64,000 bases of DNA, taken from Rhodospirillaceae bacterium (lineage in GTDB: Bacteria > Pseudomonadota > Alphaproteobacteria > Rhodospirillales > JABHCV01). Position numbers and translations under genes: made by a program. Shown here piece by piece: positions 1 to 8,187 of this stretch. The stretch spans positions 1-64,000 of the forward strand of contig JABJHA010000010.1 in NCBI GenBank assembly GCA_018662005.1, given 5' to 3'. Under the pieces are notes generated by a model. That model made no database searches. It was not told where the DNA came from and saw only the letters and a program-made list of their open reading frames with translations. How positions within the stretch are numbered: position 1 is the first letter of the stretch; every line of letters starts with the position of its first letter.

Positions 1-236
1 CCATGTATTCCAACTGCAATTATTTCGGCGTCAGCCTGAATTTGGAAGCGTTTGAGGAAACCGGGGATCAGGCGTTGGCTTTGCTGACCGAATTCTGGGC
101 CGAGGCGACCAAAAGCCGCCTCAAGGTCGTCATTGAAGGTATTTCGGATCAAGCCCTTATCGACAAGGCCCAGCAATACGAGGTCTTTGCCCTCGATGGC
201 CCGATCATTGCGCCTGATCAGGAAACAATGGCTTAA
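1..236 (+). CDS. EAL-like domain protein, C-terminal end (partial)
   Basis: The reading frame is open from the left edge and stops at 234-236, so only the last ~78 residues of a longer protein are visible. The segment VVIEGISDQALIDKAQQ followed by FALDGPIIAP has the layout of the end of an EAL fold (the usual AEGVET strand, then QGyxfxxP). The family normally hydrolyses cyclic di-GMP. The AEGVE-type motif is altered to IEGIS, so this may be a non-catalytic EAL-like domain. The catalytic half lies outside the window. An ATG at 3-5 is simply an internal methionine. Family assignment is by pattern only. Confidence 0.5.
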   Translation, partial: MYSNCNYFGVSLNLEAFEETGDQALALLTEFWAEATKSRLKVVIEGISDQALIDKAQQYEVFALDGPIIAPDQETMA

Positions 237-245
237 AGCCTTAAA

Positions 246-764
246 TCAGTTTCCAAATATGCTGTTGAAGGGCACCGAATAAACCAGCATCGCTGATTCT
301 GTTCCCGGGTTGGTATCACCCAGACTGGCGTTAGAATAATGGGATACGGCGAGGCCTAAGCGCGAGCGGTCATCAAATCGATAGGCCACCTCAAGCTGCG
401 AGCGGAATTCCACGAGGTAATCCAGATCAAGTTTTGAATTGCCGCCGGTGTATAAATGCGGAGCAAAACTGGGAGTCACGACGAAACGTCTTCCTAAAAA
501 CACATCGATCAGAACCCCCGCACCTAAAAAGCCCTGACCCGTTGATGTCCCGGCCAGTGCGGCAAAAGGCTTGAACATCCAAAGCTTGGTATCAGAGCGA
601 TATTCCAGACGGAACTCAGCACCCTGTTCTTTTTGCCGGTTCCAGTCATAGGATCCGGCGCTGAAAGAAAGAAAATCCGGGTCGTCGGCAAAAGCCGGAA
701 AAGAGGCACCCACGCCTGAGAACACGGCAACTGCCAGCATCAGTGTTTTAATGAATTTTATCAT
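246..764 (-). CDS. pagL: PagL-type lipid A 3-O-deacylase (outer membrane)
   Basis: This 172-residue protein begins with a signal peptide ending near AFA (residue 26) and then has alternating beta strands typical of an eight-stranded outer membrane barrel. The C-terminal motif holds His142, Ser144 and Glu156. This is the same H-x-S and 14-residue H-to-E spacing as the PagL catalytic triad, within HYSNASLGDTNPGTES. PagL family enzymes remove the ester-linked acyl chain at position 3 of lipid A and so remodel the outer leaflet. It is a single gene converging on the upstream EAL-like gene, with 9 bases between them. The fold and triad are seen directly; substrate is inferred from the family. Confidence 0.85.
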   Translation of the reverse strand: MIKFIKTLMLAVAVFSGVGASFPAFADDPDFLSFSAGSYDWNRQKEQGAEFRLEYRSDTKLWMFKPFAALAGTSTGQGFLGAGVLIDVFLGRRFVVTPSFAPHLYTGGNSKLDLDYLVEFRSQLEVAYRFDDRSRLGLAVSHYSNASLGDTNPGTESAMLVYSVPFNSIFGN

Positions 765-837
765 TGGCCCTCAAGCGCTCCCGTTAATCTGGGCGGCATC
801 ATAAACCTTGGTGATCGAGAAGGAAAGAGGGCGGTGC

Positions 838-1827
838 TCAAGATCTGAACCGATCGGTAGCCTGAACAAGGGCGCGGCGGATGCCCGGTTCCAGTGCCGA
901 ATGACCGGCATCATTGACGATCATGGTTGTCACCGCATTCGCCCCCCCGGGCCAGTGGCGGGCCAGCTTGTCGGCGCTGACCGCAGGACAGATGATATCG
1001 TAACGGCCCTGCACGATGATCGCCTGTAGACCATCCAGTTTATCAAGATTGCTGATGATGAAGTTTTCTTCCAAAAACATGGAATTCCGGAAGTAATGCG
1101 TTTCAAGGCGCGAGATTGCCAGTCCGCCCATTGTTCCGCTCGGGGGAGTATCACGGTGTGGCGGGGCGCTCTGGGCCAGGCTTCCAGGCAGTAACGTGGA
1201 GCACAGGCTTTCAAAACGACTCCACGAGGTCGCCGCCGGCAGGTGAATTTTGGGATCCGGGTCGATTAACCGACGCCAGTAGGATTCCATTAATTCGTCT
1301 TGTTCTTCGGCGGGCAGGAAATTTTGAAAATCACGGTGTGCTTCAGGAAAAATCGTCGCAATGCCATTGATGAACCAGTCAAGCTCGGCGGCGGTGCCAA
1401 GGAAAATGCCGCGCAGAACAAAACCCAGGCAACGATCGGCATGGGCGATGCCGTAAGCCAAAGCCAGGGTCGAACCCCAGGAGCCGCCAAAAACCAGCCA
1501 GCTGTCGATCAGTAAATGTTCACGCAGGGCCTCTATATCGGCAATCAAATGGTTGGTTGTGTTGTTTTGGGTATTGGCATACGGGGTACTTTTTCCACAA
1601 CCGCGCTGATCAAACAAAACAATCCGGTAGTGGGTGGGATCAAAAAAGCGCCTGTGGGTGGGGCTACATCCGGCGCCGGGACCGCCATGCAGGAAAATCA
1701 CCGGATGGCCGTCAGGATTTCCCGACTGCTCCCAGTAAATTTGGTGGCCGTCACCAACATCAAGCATACCACTGCGCATGGGGTTCAGGGCCGGGTAAAG
1801 GTCGGTATTTTCCAGTTTGGCGTCCAT
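838..1827 (-). CDS. pip: Proline iminopeptidase (alpha/beta hydrolase, S33)
   Basis: This 329-residue cytoplasmic peptidase releases N-terminal proline from peptides. The start was set at ATG 1827-1825, giving the family-typical opening DLYPALNPMRSGMLDVGDGHQ; the open frame extends further upstream but not with conserved sequence. The oxyanion motif HGGPG lies at residues 47-51 and the nucleophile elbow GGSWGS places Ser116. The acid is expected in the GRYD segment and the catalytic His in DAGHS near the C terminus. It is divergent from the OsmC gene, about 90 bp apart. Family identity is very clear. Confidence 0.93.
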   Translation of the reverse strand: MDAKLENTDLYPALNPMRSGMLDVGDGHQIYWEQSGNPDGHPVIFLHGGPGAGCSPTHRRFFDPTHYRIVLFDQRGCGKSTPYANTQNNTTNHLIADIEALREHLLIDSWLVFGGSWGSTLALAYGIAHADRCLGFVLRGIFLGTAAELDWFINGIATIFPEAHRDFQNFLPAEEQDELMESYWRRLIDPDPKIHLPAATSWSRFESLCSTLLPGSLAQSAPPHRDTPPSGTMGGLAISRLETHYFRNSMFLEENFIISNLDKLDGLQAIIVQGRYDIICPAVSADKLARHWPGGANAVTTMIVNDAGHSALEPGIRRALVQATDRFRS

Positions 1828-1917
1828 GGCCGTGAGTATAAGGCACATTGCTTGGACAGTCAGCCCGGCTTCGGATAAAACCAAGGCTTCATAGACTCCA
1901 ACAACGGGACCAGCGAT

Positions 1918-2334
1918 ATGAAAGCACGTGTTAAATGGGTCGAGGATGTGATGTTCGTCGGCGAAACACCAAGCGGCCATGCCATTGTTATGGACGGATC
2001 GCCTGAAGCAGGCGGTCGTAACCTGGGCGCCAGACCTATGGAAATGCTGCTGCTTGGCATGGGTGGATGCAGTTCGTTTGATGTCGTCGGTATCCTGAAA
2101 AAATCACGCGCTGATATTGTTGATTGCGTGGTCGAGCTTGAAGCCGAAAGGGCGGATGACATCCCCAAGGTGTTTACCCGTATCCACGCCCATTACATTG
2201 TCAGTGGCCATAATCTGAAACCGGCTGTTGTGCAACGGGCAGTCCAGCTTTCCGTCGAGAAATACTGCTCGGCCTCGATCATGCTTGGTAAAACCGCTGT
2301 TCTCACCCACGATTTTGAAATTATCGAGGTCTAG
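1918..2334 (+). CDS. OsmC/Ohr family protein
   Basis: This 138-residue protein has the OsmC fold. The two redox-active cysteines of the family are visible in GMGGCSSFDVV (residues ~51-61) and VEKYCSAS (~116-123). Proteins of this family reduce organic or fatty acid hydroperoxides using the two cysteines; the YhfA-like subgroup, which this resembles in length and motif, has no settled substrate. The following nuclease-like gene starts two bases after the stop, so they are probably co-transcribed. A second OsmC domain occurs in the window at ~31.5-31.95 kb, fused to a hydrolase. Confidence 0.88.
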   Translation: MKARVKWVEDVMFVGETPSGHAIVMDGSPEAGGRNLGARPMEMLLLGMGGCSSFDVVGILKKSRADIVDCVVELEAERADDIPKVFTRIHAHYIVSGHNLKPAVVQRAVQLSVEKYCSASIMLGKTAVLTHDFEIIEV

Positions 2335-2336
2335 AT

Positions 2337-3134
2337 TTGCGCATCCTGCTGGCCCTTTACTTTCTGTTTTTTGGTGTCGGGCTGGCAACGGCTGGTGGTC
2401 TGGTTGATGGTGGAACGGCAACGGTTACAGGCGTTGTTGATGGCGACACGGTAGTGCTCGATACGGTCATTGAAGGCTCAAAAGAAGTTCGACTGGTGGG
2501 CATTCAGGCCCCTAAATTGCCGCTTGGACGCCAGGATTTCAAGAAGTGGCCGTTGGCCGACGGCTCCAAGGCAAAACTCGAAGCCCTCGTTCTTGGCCGT
2601 GTGGTGACGTTAAAATTCGGCGGTCGGCGTATGGACCGCCATGGACGACTACTGGCCCACCTTTTTGTCGGGAAAAATACATGGGTCCAGGGGGCGATGC
2701 TGTCCTCCGGCATGGCCAGGGTCTACAGCTTTCCTGATAACCGGACCGCTGTCGCCGACATGCTGACCCTGGAAGGGGAGGCCCGCCTTGCCGGGCAGGG
2801 AATCTGGAGCAACTTTTTTTACAAGCTGCGATCACCTGATAATCTTAGCAAATTGATTGGCACCTTTCAGGTGATCGAAGGTGTTGTTCATGACGCGGCC
2901 ACGGTGGGCAAGTGGACGTACCTTAATTTCAGCGATGACTGGCGAGAGGACTTCACCATAACCATAGACAAAAAAGCCCTGCGTCTGTTCAGCGGCAATG
3001 GCCTTGACCCCTTGCTTCTGAAGGCGAGAGCTATTCGGGTGCGCGGCTGGCTTAAAAAACGCAATGGCCCGATGATCGAGGTTACGCATCCCGAACAAAT
3101 CGAAGTATTGGGTGATGGAGCCATAAACCGATAA
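2337..3134 (+). CDS. Secreted thermonuclease (SNase-fold) protein, active site altered
   Basis: This 265-residue protein starts at a TTG two bases after the OsmC stop and has an N-terminal signal sequence (residues 1-20). The SNase OB-fold runs from ~28 to ~150, with VVDGDT (Asp37), Arg52 in VRLVGIQAPK and Arg104 in DRHGR. These align with staphylococcal nuclease Asp21, Arg35 and Arg87. The positions matching Asp40 (calcium ligand) and Glu43 (general base) are Gln57 and Lys60, so ordinary nuclease activity is doubtful. Residues ~150-265 form a further beta-rich region of unknown role. It was assigned to the thermonuclease family by motif; the function is probably binding rather than cleavage. 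Confidence 0.8.
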   Translation: MRILLALYFLFFGVGLATAGGLVDGGTATVTGVVDGDTVVLDTVIEGSKEVRLVGIQAPKLPLGRQDFKKWPLADGSKAKLEALVLGRVVTLKFGGRRMDRHGRLLAHLFVGKNTWVQGAMLSSGMARVYSFPDNRTAVADMLTLEGEARLAGQGIWSNFFYKLRSPDNLSKLIGTFQVIEGVVHDAATVGKWTYLNFSDDWREDFTITIDKKALRLFSGNGLDPLLLKARAIRVRGWLKKRNGPMIEVTHPEQIEVLGDGAINR

Positions 3135-3135
3135 G

Positions 3136-4620
3136 ATGATGGCCATGCACATGATTAAAAAAATTCTTCTCAGTCTTGTTCTGACGCTGCCGCTTTTTGG
3201 CGTCGGCGCCTGTTCGGTCAATCCGGCGACGGGTAAGTCGAGTTTCACCGCCTTTATGTCACCTGAGAAAGAAAAGGAAGTCGGCGCCAAGGAGCATCCG
3301 AAAATTATTGAGCAGTTCGGCGGGGTCTATGACGAACCTGAACTGGGATTTTATGTGGCTCGCGTCGGCGCCAGTCTGGCGCGATTTTCGGAAATGCCGG
3401 ATCTGGATTACACGTTCACCATCCTTAATGATGAAAAAGTAAACGCCTTTGCCGTTCCCGGTGGCTATGTTTACATTACCCGCGGCTTGCTTGCCATCGC
3501 CACAGATGAGGCGGAAATGGCCGGCGTCCTGGCCCATGAAATAGGCCACATCACAGCCCGTCATACGGCCCAGCGATACAGCGCCACCATGGCCACCAAT
3601 ATCGGCCTGCAGGTTCTGGGTGTGCTTGGCAGTGTTGCCGGTGCGCCGACCGGGACCGGCCAGTTGGCATCCTTTGGCGCGCAGGCGGCGTTGAAAAGTT
3701 ATTCGCGCGAGCAGGAGCTGGAATCCGACGAGTTGGGCGTGCGTTATTTGAGCCGGGCCGGTTACGATCCGGACGCCATGACCGGCTTTTTCCATAAATT
3801 GCAGGCTCACAGCGAACTGGAAGCGGCCATGCAGGACAAGAAAGACAAGTCGGAAGGTTTCAACATTATGTCAACCCATCCGCTGACGTCTGAGCGCATT
3901 ACCGAGGCCGAAAGACTTGCTGCCGAAGCTGATGCAAACGGAACGTTACGTGGAGAAGCAGCCTTCGCCAAGGAAATTGACGGACTGATTTTCGGTGATG
4001 ACCCGAAAGAGGGTATTCGGCGTGGCCGGGTTTTTGAACACCCGGAGCTAGGCATTCGTTTTGAAGTGCCCCCCGGGTTCACCATGACCAACTCGCCAAG
4101 CAGCGTTATCGCCAAAGACGGAAACGGGGCAGCGGTGATTTTTGATATGGCCCCGGCCAAGAAAGTTCGTGAACTTGGCGGTATCAGCAAATATCTGTCC
4201 ACCATCAATATCAATGGCTTCAGATTCAAGGATATTGAAGGCCTCGACATTAACGGTATGAATGCTGTCACCGGTACTGCAAAAGTTGGTGAGGTGGATG
4301 TGCGGTTGCTGGTTATCAGCAAGAACAGCGATCAGATTTTCCAGCTTCTGTTTCGCACCGAACCCAAAAGGACGGCGGAAATGGCGGTTGCTTTCAGACG
4401 CACGACCTATAGTTTCAGGCGCTTGAGCGACGATGAAATCGCCGCCATCCATCCTTTAAGAATTCGATTTGAAACGGTTGGCGAGGGCGACACTGTCGAG
4501 GAAATTGCAGCAAGGATGCCCATGGAGAAGTTTAATCTCCGGTGGTTTGAGTTGCTCAATAACATTAAAGCGGGTGATGCCCTGAAGCCGGGCAGTCAGG
4601 TCCGGGTCATTTCCCAATAA
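3136..4620 (+). CDS. M48 family metalloprotease lipoprotein (BepA-like) with C-terminal LysM-like region
   Basis: This 494-residue periplasmic zinc protease has a lipobox ending at Cys26 (FGVGAC), so it is probably membrane-anchored. The zinc motif HEIGH is at 134-138 and the third ligand lies in EQELESDELG near residue 195. Related enzymes (BepA/YfgC, LoiP) handle misassembled outer membrane proteins. The usual BepA TPR tail is absent. Residues ~295-430 form a different domain, and the last ~50 residues (VGEGDTVEEIAARMP...LKPGSQVRVIS) look like a LysM or polysaccharide-binding module. Several ATGs cluster at 3136-3153, and MIKK at 3151 is an equally good start. It follows the SNase-fold gene directly. 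Confidence 0.88.
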   Translation: MMAMHMIKKILLSLVLTLPLFGVGACSVNPATGKSSFTAFMSPEKEKEVGAKEHPKIIEQFGGVYDEPELGFYVARVGASLARFSEMPDLDYTFTILNDEKVNAFAVPGGYVYITRGLLAIATDEAEMAGVLAHEIGHITARHTAQRYSATMATNIGLQVLGVLGSVAGAPTGTGQLASFGAQAALKSYSREQELESDELGVRYLSRAGYDPDAMTGFFHKLQAHSELEAAMQDKKDKSEGFNIMSTHPLTSERITEAERLAAEADANGTLRGEAAFAKEIDGLIFGDDPKEGIRRGRVFEHPELGIRFEVPPGFTMTNSPSSVIAKDGNGAAVIFDMAPAKKVRELGGISKYLSTININGFRFKDIEGLDINGMNAVTGTAKVGEVDVRLLVISKNSDQIFQLLFRTEPKRTAEMAVAFRRTTYSFRRLSDDEIAAIHPLRIRFETVGEGDTVEEIAARMPMEKFNLRWFELLNNIKAGDALKPGSQVRVISQ

Positions 4621-4631
4621 TGAGCACAAAA

Positions 4632-4662
4632 AAAGGCCCGAAGATGATCTGCGGGCCTTTTC
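4632..4662. terminator. Bidirectional rho-independent terminator
   Basis: The inverted repeat AAAGGCCCG (4632-4640) and CGGGCCTTT (4652-4660) has an 11-nt loop, with A-runs on the left and T on the right. It sits between the convergent M48 protease and carD genes, so it can serve both strands. Confidence 0.85.
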
Positions 4663-4684
4663 AATGTATATCTCACCAACAGCT

Positions 4685-5230
4685 TTAAGCTGCCGCCGGT
4701 TCCGGTTCGGGTTCGGGTTCGGGTGGTGGCGGGGCTGCAGCGGTTAACAAATCTTCCAGTTTTTCGGTAGCTTTTTCAGGGTCTGTCTTTTCGACAGCGG
4801 CGACTTCGCAAGCCAGACGGTCGAGGGCAGATTCGTAAATCTGGCGCTCACTGAATGACTGGTCGGGCTGGCCGGTGTTACGGTGCAGGTCTCGCACAAC
4901 CTCAGCAATGGCGATGGGGTCGCCGGAATTGATCTTGGCTTCGTATTCCTGGGCACGGCGGCTCCACATGGTGCGTTTGACACGGGCCCGGCCCTTCAGG
5001 GTGGTCAACGCATTTTCCATTACTTTTTTGGAACTCAATTTGCGTAAGCCCGACACACCGGCCTTATCCGTCGGTACGCGAAGGGTCATCCTGTCGCGGT
5101 CAAACGAAATAACGAATAGCCTGAGCTTGTGTCCTGCGTATTCCTGGGTTTCGATATTGACAACCTTGCCGACACCGTGGGTCGGATAGACGACAAAATC
5201 GCCCGGGGCACACATCAATTCCTTAGCCAT
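4685..5230 (-). CDS. carD: CarD family transcription factor
   Basis: This 181-residue protein carries the CarD/CdnL/TRCF RNA polymerase interaction domain at residues ~8-65 (FVVYPTHGVGKVVNIE). A helical DNA-binding region follows, with the conserved WSRRAQEYEAKINSGDP segment. CarD proteins bind the RNA polymerase beta subunit and stabilise open promoter complexes. The start at 5230 gives MAKELMCAPGDFVVYP and is preceded by AGAAGG. The C-terminal ~20 residues are a Pro-Glu repeat (PEPEPEP), a low-complexity tail of no known function. It is downstream of fdxA on the same strand, but a terminator separates them. Confidence 0.93.
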   Translation of the reverse strand: MAKELMCAPGDFVVYPTHGVGKVVNIETQEYAGHKLRLFVISFDRDRMTLRVPTDKAGVSGLRKLSSKKVMENALTTLKGRARVKRTMWSRRAQEYEAKINSGDPIAIAEVVRDLHRNTGQPDQSFSERQIYESALDRLACEVAAVEKTDPEKATEKLEDLLTAAAPPPPEPEPEPEPAAA

Positions 5231-5465
5231 ATTTAACCTTCTAATTCTAACTGTAACCGTCCAGAAACCAGGGCCGCAAAATTCCGTGCCGGTCATGGCG
5301 CGGATTGAAAAAAGGATTTTTGGAGAGTCCTGGTCTTGCCTAAAGGGCAGACAGTGATTTCAATTATTGATGACGTTTCGTCGTTTTATTCTCTTAAATG
5401 AGTACCAAACAGCCAAAACCGGCCAGGAATTCTTGGCCGGAGAAGCTAATATAGCACATTTTTAT

Positions 5466-5489
5466 GAAAAAAACACCCCCACAGGGTGG
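5466..5489 (-). terminator. Rho-independent terminator of fdxA
   Basis: Read on the minus strand, the stem CACCC (plus 5484-5488) pairs with GGGTG (plus 5474-5478) and is followed by seven T residues (plus 5467-5473). It lies 13 bases after the fdxA stop. The rest of the carD-fdxA interval (5231-5465) shows no gene. Confidence 0.7.
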
Positions 5490-5501
5490 TTTAAAGGGCC
5501 T

Positions 5502-5837
5502 TTAGTCGCCCTTGCCCGGGTTGGGGCTCAAAAGTTCGGCCTTGTTTGGCTTTCCATCCCATTCGGCGGCGTCCGAAGGTGGCACGCCCTGGCGGGTTAT
5601 ATTGGGCCATTCAAGAGAGTACTTGGTATTAATTTCCAACCATTTTTCGATACCGTCTTCCGTATCGGGCAAAATCGCTTCGGCCGGGCATTCGGGTTCG
5701 CAAACACCGCAGTCAATACATTCATCAGGATGGATGACCAGGAAGTTTTCACCTTCGTAGAAGCAATCGACAGGGCAAACTTCAATACAATCCATATGTT
5801 TGCACTTGATGCAATTTTCGACGACAACGTAAGTCAT
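5502..5837 (-). CDS. fdxA: 7Fe ferredoxin (3Fe-4S / 4Fe-4S)
   Basis: This 111-residue soluble electron carrier has [17 protein letters not shown] at the N terminus, providing ligands for a 3Fe-4S and part of a 4Fe-4S cluster. [12 protein letters not shown] near residue 40 completes the second cluster. The C-terminal extension ([21 protein letters not shown]) is characteristic of the proteobacterial FdxA type. It is placed near carD, a common alphaproteobacterial neighbourhood. The redox partner cannot be told from the sequence. Confidence 0.95.
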   Translation of the reverse strand: MTYVVVENCIKCKHMDCIEVCPVDCFYEGENFLVIHPDECIDCGVCEPECPAEAILPDTEDGIEKWLEINTKYSLEWPNITRQGVPPSDAAEWDGKPNKAELLSPNPGKGD

Positions 5838-5879
5838 GGAAATCTCCGATAAGGGGTCTTAAAAAAAGTTGTTAGTGGG

Positions 5880-6356
5880 TTATGAAACGTCTGTACCGTT
5901 TAAGTCAAGCTGTTCAAGCACCCGTTTTCGCGCCTCGCCGCTTTCGCGGTCGGGAACGTAGATCAATCCACAGACCCGGCGCACCAGATTGGCTTCAAAT
6001 TCATGCAGGATTCCATCGGCATAGGCGACCTGCCACAGCATTTCAATCATCCGCACCCGGTCTTCGTGGTTAAAGCTGTCCTTGATGACGCGGGTAAAGC
6101 CGTACAGTTCGACGGACTTGGCCACGGCCTCGCGGGCGGCGAGCGTCAGCTCATCTGCCTCGGCTGGCTGAAGGTCAAAATGTTCGCCAAGCAACGCCGT
6201 AACCGTGGCGATTTCGCCCTCGTCGGCGTGGCCGTCCATGCAGGCGGCTTCCATCAATAATGCGGCGGTGGCCAGCTTTAGCGTCTCGGCGTCGGCGGTG
6301 ATTTCGGCGTCCTTGCCTTGCCTGCGTCCAAGAAGGGATTTCAGTTTGTTAATCAT
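5880..6356 (-). CDS. TerB-like (DjlA N-terminal type) protein
   Basis: This 158-residue all-helical acidic protein has a TerB/DjlA-like domain from ~residue 25 to 150. The two helical repeats contain the recurring acidic motif pattern MDGHADEGEIATV and ADGILHEFEANLV, which in the family can bind metal. The start at 6356 (MINKLKSLLG) was chosen over an upstream frame extension with no conserved residues. The molecular role of the family is poorly defined; a link to tellurite resistance is historical. It lies between fdxA (same strand, 42 bp) and a divergent DUF938 gene. Confidence 0.8.
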   Translation of the reverse strand: MINKLKSLLGRRQGKDAEITADAETLKLATAALLMEAACMDGHADEGEIATVTALLGEHFDLQPAEADELTLAAREAVAKSVELYGFTRVIKDSFNHEDRVRMIEMLWQVAYADGILHEFEANLVRRVCGLIYVPDRESGEARKRVLEQLDLNGTDVS

Positions 6357-6449
6357 GATCGCTTGCCTATCACAGCGCGGCACAGGAAAACAAGGGCGTG
6401 CTCGTTTTTCCTTGTTTGGGAGAAGGTCTTTGGATTATTTCTTTGAGCT

Positions 6450-7046
6450 ATGACAAAAGAACACGCTCCCTCAACGCTCAGGAACCGCGATCCCATACTT
6501 GATGTGCTCAAGCGTGTCTTGCCCAGCGAAGGTCTTGTCCTGGAAGTGGCCTCGGGTAGTGGCGAACATGCCAGCTATTTTGCGCAGCACCTAAGCAGTC
6601 TTACATGGCAGCCCAGCGCCAAGGACGCCGATAATCGCGCCTCAATACGCGCCTGGGCAGAAGATATCGGTAGTGAAAATCTCCTCGACCCTGTCGATCT
6701 TGATGTCCTGATCCAGCCATGGCCGCTTAAGCAGGCTGCCGCCATCGTTTGTTGTAATATGGTTCATATATCACCGTGGTCGGTGAGTGTTGCGCTGATC
6801 GCAGGTGCCGGGCGAATATTGAGTGCCGGTGGGGTGCTCTATCTATACGGCCCCTATAAGATCAATGGCGCCCATACAGCACCCAGTAATCAGGATTTTG
6901 ATGAAAATTTACGGAGCAGGGATCTCGCGTGGGGAATCCGTGACCTGGAGGACGTCATCACTGAGGCCGCCCTCCATGGACTGGCCCACGTTGAAACCGT
7001 CGCCATGCCAGCCAACAACCAGTCGGTTATTTTCACACAGACTTAA
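6450..7046 (+). CDS. DUF938 protein, SAM-methyltransferase fold
   Basis: This 198-residue protein has a class I methyltransferase motif I at residues ~31-42 (VLEVASGSGEHASYFA), followed by an acidic loop (AKDADNRASIRAW) and NMVHISPW, all hallmarks of the DUF938 family. S-adenosylmethionine binding is likely but the methyl acceptor is unknown. Its 3' end overlaps the convergent terC gene by 14 bp. Confidence 0.85.
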   Translation: MTKEHAPSTLRNRDPILDVLKRVLPSEGLVLEVASGSGEHASYFAQHLSSLTWQPSAKDADNRASIRAWAEDIGSENLLDPVDLDVLIQPWPLKQAAAIVCCNMVHISPWSVSVALIAGAGRILSAGGVLYLYGPYKINGAHTAPSNQDFDENLRSRDLAWGIRDLEDVITEAALHGLAHVETVAMPANNQSVIFTQT

Positions 7047-7761
7047 GCCGGTTTCGTCTTCCGCGGGCCAGGGTGTTGAGAAATTCAACGAATACGGAAA
7101 ACGCCATCGCCGCGTACAGGTAGCCTTTTGGAATGTGGAAACCGGCACCGTCGGCGATCAGGGTGGTGCCGATTAGCAACAAAAAGCTGAAAGCCAGCAT
7201 TTTGACCGTCGGGTGACGCGAGACGAAGCCGGTAACCGGCCCAGAGGCCAACAGCATAACAACCACCGCCAGAATCACGGCGGTCGACATAATCAGCAAA
7301 TCGTCAACCATGCCGACAGCGGTAATCACGGAATCGATAGAAAAGATAATATCGAGCACGGCGATTTGCACTATCACCGCGCCAAAGGCAGCGTGTTTGC
7401 CTTTTTCCGGTCCGGCTTCCTCATCGCCTTCGATGCTCTCGTGAATTTCACGCGTCGCCTTGGTCAGCAGAAACAGGCCGCCGCTAATAAGAATGACGTC
7501 GCGCAGGGATACGGCGTGATCAAGTACCGTAAACAGGGGTTCGGTCAGGCCGATTATCCAGGACAGGACAGTTAGCAGTATCAACCTTGTTCCCAAAGCC
7601 AGGACAATACCAATGCGCCGCCCATTATCGCGTTGCTCGGGCGGCAGGCGGTCAACGAGGACGGCGATAAAAATCAGATTATCGATGCCGAGCACGATCT
7701 CCATTACCGTCAGCGTCAGCAGGGATATCCAGGCGTGTGGGTCGGTCAGGAGTTCGATCAT
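7033..7761 (-). CDS. TerC family integral membrane protein
   Basis: This 242-residue protein has about seven hydrophobic segments. The TerC signatures LTVMEIVLGIDNLIFIA (N-terminal) and VLDIIFSIDSVITAVGM (middle) contain the paired Asp residues in membrane helices. Members are linked to Mn2+ or other metal ion efflux and to metallation of exported proteins. The loop between helices 4 and 5 is short and acidic (EGDEEAGPEKGK). It lies downstream of the S4 gene on the same strand, separated by 39 bp. The exact substrate is not readable from the sequence. Confidence 0.88.
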   Translation of the reverse strand: MIELLTDPHAWISLLTLTVMEIVLGIDNLIFIAVLVDRLPPEQRDNGRRIGIVLALGTRLILLTVLSWIIGLTEPLFTVLDHAVSLRDVILISGGLFLLTKATREIHESIEGDEEAGPEKGKHAAFGAVIVQIAVLDIIFSIDSVITAVGMVDDLLIMSTAVILAVVVMLLASGPVTGFVSRHPTVKMLAFSFLLLIGTTLIADGAGFHIPKGYLYAAMAFSVFVEFLNTLARGRRNRLKSV

Positions 7762-7800
7762 CGGTGCCTTGTCCTTTTTATGTGATCAGGGGTGTGATTT

Positions 7801-8187
7801 TTAATCATGGTCACGCAATTTGTCGATGGCCCGCCGTTCGGCCTTGGTTGGGCGACCGGCACCGGGCTCGCGCTCGGCGACGATTTCTTTTCGTCGGGCC
7901 CTTTTCTTTTCGGCAGGCTGGGGTGGTTGAAGGTCTTCGTACAAGGTCACGGCCTCGCTTGCAGGACCGCGCCGGGTGCTTAAAGACACAACCTTGATAA
8001 CCCGGATATCGTCATTCTTGGGGAAGGTCAGTTTGTCGCCAACTTTAAGTGTCGCGTGGCCTTTGCGGATGAATTGATTGCCCAGCACCAGCTTTCCCGA
8101 CGCGCACAACCGGGTCGCCAGGGTACGGCTCTTGAAAAACCGTGCATACCACAGCCATTTGTCGATGCGCAGGGTTTCCTCGCTCAT
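7801..8187 (-). CDS. S4-domain RNA-binding protein (Hsp15/HslR-like)
   Basis: This 128-residue protein has an N-terminal S4 RNA-binding domain, RIDKWLWYARFFKSRTLA then GHATLKVGDKLTF. A basic tail follows (EKKRARRKEIVAERE...AGRPTKAERR). In E. coli, Hsp15 binds free 50S subunits carrying nascent chains and helps recycle them. The start ATG overlaps the helicase stop by 4 bases (ATGA), so the two are translationally coupled. This pairing with a Suv3-like helicase is common in alphaproteobacteria and suggests a shared RNA or ribosome role. Confidence 0.9.
   Translation of the reverse strand: MSEETLRIDKWLWYARFFKSRTLATRLCASGKLVLGNQFIRKGHATLKVGDKLTFPKNDDIRVIKVVSLSTRRGPASEAVTLYEDLQPPQPAEKKRARRKEIVAEREPGAGRPTKAERRAIDKLRDHD

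Noticed and set aside
5367-5852. 161-residue plus-strand frame across fdxA
   Set aside because: It is antisense to the well-defined ferredoxin gene and shows no protein family signals.
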